IMG/VR virus record: IMGVR_UViG_3300021389_000042
Span: 1 to 45,739 of that record
Strand: one strand, 5' to 3'
Source: a virus
DNA length: 45,739 nucleotides
Position 1 is the stretch's first letter. The number at the start of each line of letters is the position of its first letter. The position numbers and the translations under genes were made by a program. Under the pieces are notes generated by a model. The model had not been told where the DNA came from. It made no database searches and saw only the letters and a list, made by a program, of their open reading frames with translations. Positions 32,721 through 40,355 of this stretch are shown one piece after another.

Positions 32721-33386
32721 ATGAGTGAAGACAAAAAGAAAAATATATCTGAACAAGCGGATCAAATCCGAAAAGAGTTAGATGATTTAATAGGGGATAC
32801 AGGTTCTTTGGATGTTGAAAAAGATCCATCAGATTTACCTATAAGACGACAAAATACAGACCTTGTTCCCAGAGTCAGTTATGAAGAACTAAAATCTACT
32901 GCAACTAAAAAAGCAACTAAAACAATTTCAGCACTTATGAAATTTTATTTAGACGCAGATATTATTGAAAATGATGAGTATATTCAGGCTAAAAAGAAAA
33001 TGGATGAAATGACAATGAGTTCATTGATCTATCAATTACAAGCTGGTGAAAGAGCCTTAACTACACTTTTACAAACGATTGACGACGGTGAATTAGCACC
33101 AAGAATGTTCGAGGTACTTGCAACATTACAAAAATCAATGTTAGATATCATTAAATCACAAACAATGTACTTGATGGCTTCTGAAGAATCTACTAAAAGA
33201 ATTGCACGTGATATTGAGATCTATAAAAAGAGAGATGATGTTCGAGAAATTGAACAGGCTGGCGGCGATAAAGAAAATAAAAACTTACAAAGAGGTACAA
33301 AGGACCTAATGGCTGCAATTCAAGCGGGTATTAAAAATACACCAATTGATGATATAGAAGATATAGAAGAATCTACTGAAGAATAA
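32721..33386 (+). CDS. 16: small terminase subunit gp16
   Basis: This 221-residue helical protein lies directly before the large terminase and has the gp16 layout: a charged N-terminus (SEQADQIRKELDDLI), a long central coiled coil (LIYQLQAGERALTTLLQTID, then MFEVLATLQKSMLDIIKSQT), and an acidic C-terminus (DDIEDIEESTEE). In the family it forms a ring that regulates gp17 and recognises DNA for packaging. Its stop overlaps the gp17 start by 1 base (TAATG), so the two are coupled. Confidence 0.85.
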   Translation: MSEDKKKNISEQADQIRKELDDLIGDTGSLDVEKDPSDLPIRRQNTDLVPRVSYEELKSTATKKATKTISALMKFYLDADIIENDEYIQAKKKMDEMTMSSLIYQLQAGERALTTLLQTIDDGELAPRMFEVLATLQKSMLDIIKSQTMYLMASEESTKRIARDIEIYKKRDDVREIEQAGGDKENKNLQRGTKDLMAAIQAGIKNTPIDDIEDIEESTEE

Positions 33387-35212
33387 TGAGTGATTACGTA
33401 GGAGATAATAAATGGATACCCAAAGAAGAGGGTGATGTACTATCAGAGAAAATTGTTTGGTCTACTAAACAAGTAAATGATCTGATGGTTGCAATGGACC
33501 AAGGTTTTAGACCTAAAGTTGCCATGCCATTTTATGAAGGTAAAAACTTTTTACGTAAAGGTAATATCGTATTTGAGTATACCGATGAAGAGATTACAGA
33601 ATTGGCCAGATGTGCCACTGACATTGTTTATTTTGCAGAGAAGTATGCAGTAGTAATGACAGATAATGGTATTCAACAAGTAAAGCTTAGAGAATATCAA
33701 AAGAGAATGTTAAGAAACTTTCAAGAAGAAAGGTTTAATATTGTTTTAGCATCTCGTCAAATGGGTAAAACAGTGACAGCATCTATATTCAATGCATGGT
33801 ACTTAATATTTAACACTGATAAAAACACCCTTTTATTAGCCAACAAATCAGATTCTACCAAAGAGATTATTGATAAAGCAAAAGTGGTTGTAGAAAACGT
33901 ACCGTTCTTTATGAAACCAGGTATTGTTAAATATGACGTAATGAATGTTAAGTGTGATAATGGTTGTAGACTTGTAGGACAAGCAACCACGGCAAAGGCT
34001 GGTATTGGATTTACCATTCACAATTTATATTTAGATGAGTTTGCTCACATTCACCCAACTATTGTAGATACCTTTTACGAAAACGTTTATCCAACACTTT
34101 CAGCTTCAAAGGTCTCTCGTATTACTATTACATCAACGCCAAACGGATTTAACAAATTTTATCAAATCTATGCGGCAGCAGACAGAGGTGAAAATGAATA
34201 TACAGCAATGCGTATCGATTGGTGGGAACATCCCGACAGAGATGACGCATGGTACCAAAGAGAACTGGGAAATCTTGGTTCTATTGAGGCATTTAATAGA
34301 CAATACGGTAATGAATTCGTTTCATCCTCTAATCTATTATTAGATCCAATTGATTTAAAGAAAATGCGCAAACGTATGCAGAAATATATTTATCATGATT
34401 TTGATGAATTTGATTATATTTCAATAGATACTAAAGACTTCTTAATGTGGGATCCTAGGTTTGATATAGAATCTACAAAAGATCCGGAGAATTTCTGGTT
34501 ATTTTCAGTAGATATTGCAGAAGGAAATGGTGGAGATTATTCAGTAATCAATATATTTCAAGTAGAGCCCATGAACAAGGAAGAAATTGTCAACGCCATA
34601 AATCCAGGTGCAATGTATGATTTCTTTAAAATAAAACAGGTGGGTGTTTTTAGGTCAAATGAACACGTTATCGAAGATTTTGCAAAAGTATTATATACAT
34701 TATCATGTGAGATCTTTTACAATGAAAACGTTAAATTAATTGTAGAGTACAATACATATGGGTCTGTACTGTTCCAATACTTAAGATCTGTGTTTCCCCA
34801 GAAAAATGATTTTGATGATGAAATGGTTGTTAAGTTTAAACACAGGCATGATTCCAGAACTCTAAAACCAGGTATTAAAATAAAATCTGATAATAAAGCT
34901 ATATTTTGTCAAAATTTTGCCAAGCTTTATAAAATAAATAGAATAGATATAACAGATGAAACTACTATAAGTGAAGCTAGTTTATTTGGAGGTTTACCAA
35001 GAGGTGGTTATGGAGCTCAAATGGGAAATGATGATACCATTATGACGGTTATTAGTTCTACTGAATTCTTTAACACCACAGACTACGCTGACTACATAGA
35101 AGAATTATTAGATTTTATTGATCCAGATTTGCATTTAGAAATGGAAAAAGTTTTATATAAAGATAATGCAACTGATGGAGATCTACAATATGATATATAT
35201 GACCTGATATAA
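33386..35212 (+). CDS. 17: large terminase subunit gp17 (packaging ATPase-nuclease)
   Basis: This 608-residue motor protein translocates DNA into the prohead and cuts concatemers. The ATPase domain has the adenine/Q motif region LREYQKRMLRNF, Walker A ASRQMGKTVTA near residue 122, Walker B NLYLDEFAHI near residue 214, and the coupling motif TITSTPNG. The RNase H-fold nuclease has Asp in FSVDIAEGNGGDYSV near residue 373, Glu in LIVEYNTYGS, and Asp in GNDDTIMTVI near residue 547. The length equals T4 gp17 (610). Confidence 0.96.
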   Translation: MSDYVGDNKWIPKEEGDVLSEKIVWSTKQVNDLMVAMDQGFRPKVAMPFYEGKNFLRKGNIVFEYTDEEITELARCATDIVYFAEKYAVVMTDNGIQQVKLREYQKRMLRNFQEERFNIVLASRQMGKTVTASIFNAWYLIFNTDKNTLLLANKSDSTKEIIDKAKVVVENVPFFMKPGIVKYDVMNVKCDNGCRLVGQATTAKAGIGFTIHNLYLDEFAHIHPTIVDTFYENVYPTLSASKVSRITITSTPNGFNKFYQIYAAADRGENEYTAMRIDWWEHPDRDDAWYQRELGNLGSIEAFNRQYGNEFVSSSNLLLDPIDLKKMRKRMQKYIYHDFDEFDYISIDTKDFLMWDPRFDIESTKDPENFWLFSVDIAEGNGGDYSVINIFQVEPMNKEEIVNAINPGAMYDFFKIKQVGVFRSNEHVIEDFAKVLYTLSCEIFYNENVKLIVEYNTYGSVLFQYLRSVFPQKNDFDDEMVVKFKHRHDSRTLKPGIKIKSDNKAIFCQNFAKLYKINRIDITDETTISEASLFGGLPRGGYGAQMGNDDTIMTVISSTEFFNTTDYADYIEELLDFIDPDLHLEMEKVLYKDNATDGDLQYDIYDLI

Positions 35213-35233
35213 ATAAATTTCGAAAGAAGAATA

Positions 35234-35247
35234 GATATATAATAAAA
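35234..35247 (+). promoter_or_regulatory. late promoter motif GATATATAATAAAA
   Basis: It lies 25 bases before the tail sheath gene. An exact TATAAATA also occurs at 35208-35215, overlapping the gp17 stop. Confidence 0.6.
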
Positions 35248-35272
35248 GTAAAAAAAATAAATAAGAACAACT

Positions 35273-38119
35273 ATGGCATTAAGTCCTCAATTATTACAGT
35301 TCAAAAGCTCAGGCGTATATCGCTTAGAGTTTGACAAATCACAAACAGTGAACATTCCGGCTGAAACTATCAGATTGGTTGTTGGTAGATCTAAAAAAGG
35401 TCCTTACAACACACCAGTATTCATTGAAAATGTTGAGCAATTTACTCAAGTTTTTGGTGGTATTGATAAATCTTTAGAAAAGAAAGGAATGTATTTCCAC
35501 AGATCAGCAATCGAAACTCTTTCTAGAGGGCCGATCTTAGCTTTAAACCTAACAGCAGCAGACGCTGCAGATAGAATTGCAATGGTTTCACCAGCAACTA
35601 ATTCTTCTGAAGAAGGTTTATCAGCTAAAACAGCATCTGTACAATATAGTAGCATTTTCGATACTGATAAATTCTGGGTTCCTTCAGATATTGAAGTATT
35701 AGAAGCTGCTGGAAATTCAGACGAAACATCAAACAACGCAATTACTTTTGCTAACATCAAACAAGAGCCAATCTCAGTTATCGTAAGACAAGCTGCTAAT
35801 ACTGCTGGTTTTGAAATGACAGCAAGAGAATGGTACGGTGAAGGTAATGTGCCAGACGGTATTGAAGATTTAGAATACGTATCTGATTATATGGTAGATG
35901 TATTTGTATTTAAAGGATCTTATGATTCTGAAAAATTACAAAATGATCCAACATACGGTTCATTCTTTAACGAACACGGTTTACACAGAGATCAATTGGC
36001 TAAATTTACTGCTTTAAGAGAAGTTAGTTTAGTAGCACAATACACAGGTTCAGTAATTCCTGAATTCCAAGATCAAGAAGGTCGTCAATTATACATTGAG
36101 ACTTTAATTAACTTGGAAGCTAGAAGAACTGGTTTATTCTGTGCTATCAACGAAGATGCTTTAGAAAACATTGATTTCGTAGGTGAAAACTTCGATATCT
36201 ATCAAGATTATAAAGTTCTTTCTCACAGAGTTGAACAAGATGCTACACCAGACGTATTATCTTTATCTAAAGTAATGATAGTAGATGGTAATGAATTAAC
36301 TATCGAAGGAGCAACACTATCTGAATTAACTTTATTAGGTATTTCAGAGAACGGATTCTTAAGAGCTGAAATCGACGGAGAATTTACACCTATTTCTGCA
36401 ATTTACGAAGATGGTGCTAACGTAATCATTGAATGTGAAAGCGCTATTAAAGCTTCTACATTTGAATCTTATACATTAGGTTTAGCTGCAACATTCCACG
36501 CAGGAGAAATCACAGTTGTTGACGGAGATATCTATATCGCAGCGCCAGCAGTTGGATCAGATCCAGCTGGTAAATTCCTTACATCAGGTAGCGTAATCGT
36601 GGGTAACTTCTTACTAGGATCAAACGGTATTGATCATGTTAAAATTTCACAAGTTACTGAATTATTTAATTTAGGTGGAGTAAACGTTATCAAAATCACA
36701 CCGGCTGCAGGAAAATCATTTAGCTCAACATATGCAACTGCATCAGCTACTTCTATCTCAGCATATTCTAGAACAGCATCTGCAACATTTGAATTTACTA
36801 CAATTGAGCCTAACTCAAGAGCAGTTATGTTACCAACACAAACTGATAACTATTCATTCTTACCAATCGGTGCAGGTCAATTTAGATTATCTGCTTTATT
36901 AGAAGATGATACATTTGATTGGACATCAGTTTCAGTTGGTATGTACATTCCAGCAGATGAAGGTAAATTAGCAAGAATTAAAAGAATCATCAAGACAGTT
37001 GTTGGTGGATCAAACGTATATACATTTGAATGTCACAGACCAGTATCTGAGAGACCAGGATATGCTCTTAAAAGATATGAAGAAAGTACTTCAACGTACA
37101 CTATGTTCCCATTAGCGGCTGCAACACAATCTGAAAAATCAATCGCTGAATTGTTAACACAATTGAGACCAGGTAATGGTTTATCAAATACTTTAATTGA
37201 CAAAGACGCAATCACATTCAGATATGTTGTTGATACATTTGGATCATTAGAAAATGGAGGTATTCTTAACAAAGAAGAAATTACTCAACTTTGTAAAGAA
37301 AGACAAAATGCTTCTGCGATTCTTAACGCACCAATGGTGAAAGAATTTAAAGCAGCTACTAACCCTTCATTTAAAGACGCTAATACTGGATCATTCGAAA
37401 CTAGATTAGTTGCAACGGGCGGTAACTTAGAACTTAACCCTACTGCAGTCTACACATTACCATCTATCAATGAGGGTGCAAACTTCGGTTTCTACTACTC
37501 ACCAGGTCTTAATGTATTAGAAAATGGTAGAACTAAAGTTATTCCACCAGCGGCTTACGTATCAAACAACTATATCGATAAATATTTAGACGCATTACCA
37601 TGGTCTATCATCGCAGGACCAAGAAGAGGTGTTGTAGGTGGTACAGGTGTACAAGGTCTAGAATTTGCATTCGATAAGAACGATAGAGATTACTTAGAGC
37701 CATTCGGTATCAACCCAATCGTATTCGAAAGAGGTGTTGGTTTGACTATCAAAGGTAATAAGACTGCACAACAATCAGTTCAATCAGCATTGTCTTCAGC
37801 TCACGTAAGAGAAGCAATGATCTACATTGAAGATGGTTTAGCAGAAATCTTGAAAAACTACTTATTCGAGTTTAACAATGCTCAAACAAGATTAGAGATT
37901 AAAACTTTAGCTGACTCATTTATGGAATCAGTGAAGAAAGACGGAGGTGTATACGACTATAGAAACGTTATGGACGGAACAAACAACACTAACGAAGTAA
38001 TCGATAATAATATGGGTATTTTAGATACATTTGTTGAGCCAGTTAAAGGCCTTGAGATCTTAGTATCGAGAGTAACTATCTTGAACACGGGTGAAATTGC
38101 AACCGGAAACTTTGCATAA
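35273..38119 (+). CDS. 18: contractile tail sheath protein gp18
   Basis: This 948-residue sheath subunit surrounds the tail tube and contracts at infection. The N-terminus (SPQLLQFKSSGVYRLEFDKS) and the Phage-sheath C-terminal domain are recognisable, the latter with GFYYSPGLNVLENGR, PWSIIAGPRRGVVGG, DYLEPFGINPIVFE, and the final helical/strand unit FVEPVKGLEILVSRVTILN. It is about 290 residues longer than T4 gp18 (659). The extra length is mainly a beta-rich, Gly/Ala/Ser/Thr-rich stretch around residues 330-570, probably an outward-facing domain. Abundant use of well-read codons suggests high expression. Confidence 0.93.
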   Translation: MALSPQLLQFKSSGVYRLEFDKSQTVNIPAETIRLVVGRSKKGPYNTPVFIENVEQFTQVFGGIDKSLEKKGMYFHRSAIETLSRGPILALNLTAADAADRIAMVSPATNSSEEGLSAKTASVQYSSIFDTDKFWVPSDIEVLEAAGNSDETSNNAITFANIKQEPISVIVRQAANTAGFEMTAREWYGEGNVPDGIEDLEYVSDYMVDVFVFKGSYDSEKLQNDPTYGSFFNEHGLHRDQLAKFTALREVSLVAQYTGSVIPEFQDQEGRQLYIETLINLEARRTGLFCAINEDALENIDFVGENFDIYQDYKVLSHRVEQDATPDVLSLSKVMIVDGNELTIEGATLSELTLLGISENGFLRAEIDGEFTPISAIYEDGANVIIECESAIKASTFESYTLGLAATFHAGEITVVDGDIYIAAPAVGSDPAGKFLTSGSVIVGNFLLGSNGIDHVKISQVTELFNLGGVNVIKITPAAGKSFSSTYATASATSISAYSRTASATFEFTTIEPNSRAVMLPTQTDNYSFLPIGAGQFRLSALLEDDTFDWTSVSVGMYIPADEGKLARIKRIIKTVVGGSNVYTFECHRPVSERPGYALKRYEESTSTYTMFPLAAATQSEKSIAELLTQLRPGNGLSNTLIDKDAITFRYVVDTFGSLENGGILNKEEITQLCKERQNASAILNAPMVKEFKAATNPSFKDANTGSFETRLVATGGNLELNPTAVYTLPSINEGANFGFYYSPGLNVLENGRTKVIPPAAYVSNNYIDKYLDALPWSIIAGPRRGVVGGTGVQGLEFAFDKNDRDYLEPFGINPIVFERGVGLTIKGNKTAQQSVQSALSSAHVREAMIYIEDGLAEILKNYLFEFNNAQTRLEIKTLADSFMESVKKDGGVYDYRNVMDGTNNTNEVIDNNMGILDTFVEPVKGLEILVSRVTILNTGEIATGNFA

Positions 38120-38127
38120 CAAAATAA

Positions 38128-38141
38128 GATATATAAAATAA
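38128..38141 (+). promoter_or_regulatory. late promoter motif GATATATAAAATAA
   Basis: It lies between sheath and tube, 13 bases before the tube start, allowing separate tube transcription. Confidence 0.5.
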
Positions 38142-38154
38142 ACACATACAAATT

Positions 38155-38712
38155 ATGGCTTTACCACATTATTCAGAAGATCAAACACAGAAGAAGGGCA
38201 AGAACTTTGAACCAGTACAGGCTAACCTGTTCGAGGTGACAATTTTACCTCCCGATGGTGTTGCCGGTCAAGAATTGTTATTACAACACGTAAATTCAAT
38301 TTCAGGCCTTGCAGGTTTACATAAAGATGTTGCTGCAATTGAGCAGAAGTATAAATTTGCTACTAGATCATTCGCTGGTATGGTAGACAATACTTCAATC
38401 GACGTAACTGTTAACTTTTCATTGAACCTAAACGATTCTAACCAAGCATACTTATACAAAACTATGAGACAATGGTACAGAGCACAATATAATCCAGAAA
38501 CTGGTGAAATGGGCTTGAAAAAGAATTACGTAGGAACTATTGTTATCGTACAATTTAACAGAGAAGGTGATATTTTTAGAAAAATCACATTAGATGATTG
38601 TTTCATCACTTCAGGACTTGGATTTACAGATGCATTAGATTATTCAGCTGCAGACGTACAAACATTAGAGATCACTTGGAGATCTGATGTATACGCTGAA
38701 GAAGTAAACTAA
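38155..38712 (+). CDS. 19: tail tube protein gp19
   Basis: This 185-residue protein forms the inner tube of the contractile tail. Family features are the ANLFEVTILPP strand near residue 23, the loop with LQHVNSISGLAGL, the FATRSFAGMVDNTS strand, and the C-terminal ITLDDCFITSGLGFTDALDY then VQTLEITWRSDVY. T4 gp19 is 163 residues. It is followed directly by a terminator, as expected for an abundant message. Confidence 0.93.
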   Translation: MALPHYSEDQTQKKGKNFEPVQANLFEVTILPPDGVAGQELLLQHVNSISGLAGLHKDVAAIEQKYKFATRSFAGMVDNTSIDVTVNFSLNLNDSNQAYLYKTMRQWYRAQYNPETGEMGLKKNYVGTIVIVQFNREGDIFRKITLDDCFITSGLGFTDALDYSAADVQTLEITWRSDVYAEEVN

Positions 38713-38727
38713 TTAACACACTACTAA

Positions 38728-38761
38728 TAAGAAGGTATCTAACGATATCTTCTTATTTTTT
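38728..38761 (+). terminator. intrinsic terminator after the tail tube gene
   Basis: A 12-bp stem TAAGAAGGTATC (38728-38739) / GATATCTTCTTA (38744-38755) with one G-U pair and a four-base TAAC loop, then six T residues. Confidence 0.9.
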
Positions 38762-38801
38762 GCAAGATAAATATATTATATTATTAACATACACAAATAT
38801 T

Positions 38802-39029
38802 ATGAATAACCACAAGTTAACAAAAAAACTTCAAGTTCTTCTCACAGAAGACGAAGTGGCTGATGTTAATCGATGTATCTTAAACGATGCAGTCGAAACT
38901 GAAACTAGGCCGGTTTCTGTTAGTGCATGGATTAGAGACTTAATTAAAAAAGAATTAAGTTTAAAATCAAGTGAACAGCAATCATATATTAAAACAAAAG
39001 TAAAAAACTTAAATAACAAAAAACAATGA
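38802..39029 (+). CDS. small ribbon-helix-helix-like protein (75 aa)
   Basis: From the ATG at 38802 the product reads MNNHKLTKKLQVLLTEDEVA and on to RPVSVSAWIRDLIKKEL. A short strand (KKLQVLLT) followed by two helices with the SVSAWIRDLIKKEL ending is the usual look of the Arc/CopG/MetJ ribbon-helix-helix fold, which binds DNA as a dimer. A Lys/Asn-rich tail follows. Its stop overlaps the next start by 4 bases (ATGA). A longer TTG-initiated form from 38760 would overlap the terminator, so I reject it. A DNA-binding protein amid tail genes could be a late regulator; it could also be a structural adaptor. Confidence 0.6.
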   Translation: MNNHKLTKKLQVLLTEDEVADVNRCILNDAVETETRPVSVSAWIRDLIKKELSLKSSEQQSYIKTKVKNLNNKKQ

Positions 39030-40033
39030 GCGAAGAATTAAACAAAAAAGAAGAAGCGGCAAAAGCAATGCTAGACGCTAGGGATCAAATTAATAATCCA
39101 CAGACTTCTAATGATTCGACAGTTGAAGATGTTTCAGTAGAAATGTTGAGCGCAGTTGAATCCAATGGATTAGGTAGAGTTAATATGGACAATTTTGGGC
39201 AAGCAAGACCAGAAAAGTCTGCGGACCAATTCTTAGGATGGATGGTTCTAGATCAAGAAGAATTACCATCTAAAGGTAAATTTTACCCTAATGGTACAAT
39301 AATTAAGATTAGATCTGCAAGAGCATCTGAGATTAGACATTTTTCTACCATGGATGAAAACAACTATATTGACATGGAAGAGAAATTGAATCACATTGTA
39401 GAAATGTGTACTCAATTAACGGTGGATGAAAAGAGATTATCTTATAAAGATATTTTAGAAGAAGATAGAATTGTAATTCTATTGGCTATTAGAGATCTTA
39501 CTTTCCCTGAACCAGAAAACAAATTGATTCTTAAAGGTAAAACTGAAAACAGTAAAATTCCAGTTGATATCGAATTATCATCTAGATATTTAGTAGCTAC
39601 ACAGGTTCCTAATGAAATAGAGGCTTATTACAGTTCTAAAGAAAGAACGTATGTTATTAAGACTAGATCTGCTGGTGAAGTTAGAATGCGTCCGCCTTCA
39701 ATTGGTGTTATGCAAGAAATTACTAAATACCTAAAGGATCGTCAAGAAAAAGAAGTTGAGTTTGATAAAGCCTTTATCCAAGTTCTACCTTATATCACAC
39801 CGGATTGGAGACAATTAAATTTGCCTAAAATCTTTAACTTAGAAGTTGATTACAAATCATGGGATCAAAATAAGTTTATGGTTATCTATAGACTTGCTGA
39901 GAAAATGAAAATTGGAGTTGAAACAACACTTGAAATGGAATACGAAGGGGAGATCGCGAAAGCCCCTCTTGATTTCCCAGGTGGCATCAAAAGTCTTTTC
40001 ATTATTTCAGATCTCGCTGGAGAATTACTTTAA
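39026..40033 (+). CDS. tail/baseplate hub assembly protein, zero-frame product (gp26/gp51-type)
   Basis: This 335-residue protein has a disordered acidic N-terminus (residues 1-65) and a domain starting EELPSKGKFYPNGTIIKIRS, followed by IRHFSTMDENN, LLAIRDLTFPEPEN, and IELSSRYLVATQV. This 'LPSKGKFY' domain is found in T4-like hub assembly and siphophage tail-assembly chaperone proteins. It lies between the tail tube and the tape-measure-like gene, the usual place of a tail chaperone pair. It ends ISDLAGELL at CTT TAA. The downstream +1 frame continues with a second conserved domain without a convincing own start, pointing to a +1 frameshift giving a 417-residue fusion (39026-40280). Confidence 0.75.
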   Translation: MSEELNKKEEAAKAMLDARDQINNPQTSNDSTVEDVSVEMLSAVESNGLGRVNMDNFGQARPEKSADQFLGWMVLDQEELPSKGKFYPNGTIIKIRSARASEIRHFSTMDENNYIDMEEKLNHIVEMCTQLTVDEKRLSYKDILEEDRIVILLAIRDLTFPEPENKLILKGKTENSKIPVDIELSSRYLVATQVPNEIEAYYSSKERTYVIKTRSAGEVRMRPPSIGVMQEITKYLKDRQEKEVEFDKAFIQVLPYITPDWRQLNLPKIFNLEVDYKSWDQNKFMVIYRLAEKMKIGVETTLEMEYEGEIAKAPLDFPGGIKSLFIISDLAGELL

Positions 40034-40034
40034 G
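40028..40034 (+). promoter_or_regulatory. putative +1 ribosomal frameshift site CTT_TAA_G
   Basis: CTT (40028-40030) followed by the stop TAA (40031-40033) and G mirrors the CTT_TGA_C site of bacterial prfB (RF2). The Leu tRNA can move from CTT to TTT while the stop waits in the A site, then AAG is read. GGAG at 40019-40022 could act as an internal Shine-Dalgarno stimulator, though its spacing (5 bases) is larger than in prfB. Confidence 0.55.
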
Positions 40035-40280
40035 ACTAAGTTCTATCTGGGCATACATCTCAGAATGCAACCTTCAGAAGTTGATAATTTATACTACTAC
40101 GAGTATTGGTATTATGTTAAGAACCTGTCGGATTACATTAAAGAGAAGAATAATCAGAATAAGGATCAAGAAGAACAACAGGCACAACAACAGAATCAAA
40201 TGAGTTCTAAGTATAAAACGCCTGCGATGCCTAAGATCCCACAAATGAAAGCACCTTCAATGAAGATGCCTAAATTTTAA
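40032..40280 (+). CDS. tail chaperone second domain, reached by +1 frameshift
   Basis: In the +1 frame from the AAG at 40032-40034 there are 82 codons: KTKFYLGIHLRMQPSEVDNL, then YYYEYWYYVKNLSDYIKEKN and a Gln/Lys/Met/Pro-rich tail ending MKMPKF. The segment 'YLGIHLRMQPSEVDNLYYYE' is the style of the T domain of tail-assembly chaperones. It begins upstream of the only in-frame ATG (40065), so independent translation would cut the domain. It therefore is most likely made as an extension of the preceding protein. Alternatives are re-initiation at 40065 (71 residues), or a one-base sequencing error, since deleting one T would fuse the frames. Confidence 0.65.
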   Translation, partial: KTKFYLGIHLRMQPSEVDNLYYYEYWYYVKNLSDYIKEKNNQNKDQEEQQAQQQNQMSSKYKTPAMPKIPQMKAPSMKMPKF

Positions 40281-40281
40281 A

Positions 40282-40293
40282 GATATATAAAGA
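40282..40293 (+). promoter_or_regulatory. late promoter motif GATATATAAAGA
   Basis: It follows the chaperone stop and lies 62 bases before the tape-measure start, immediately ahead of a perfect hairpin. Confidence 0.55.
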
Positions 40294-40298
40294 GTATA

Positions 40299-40328
40299 GA
40301 CAAACGCTACACACTAGTAGCGTTTGTC
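40299..40328 (+). terminator. perfect hairpin between chaperone and tape measure
   Basis: A 12-bp perfect stem GACAAACGCTAC (40299-40310) / GTAGCGTTTGTC (40317-40328) with a six-base loop. The following sequence TTATATT is a weak T-tract. It may terminate incoming transcripts, or, because it lies where a transcript from the late motif would begin, cap the 5' end of the tape-measure mRNA. Confidence 0.6.
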
Positions 40329-40355
40329 TTATATTAAAAAATACACACACTTAAG

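Noticed and set aside
38760-38801. Upstream TTG start for the ribbon-helix-helix gene
   Set aside because: It lies in the T-run of the tail-tube terminator; the ATG at 38802 has a normal leader.
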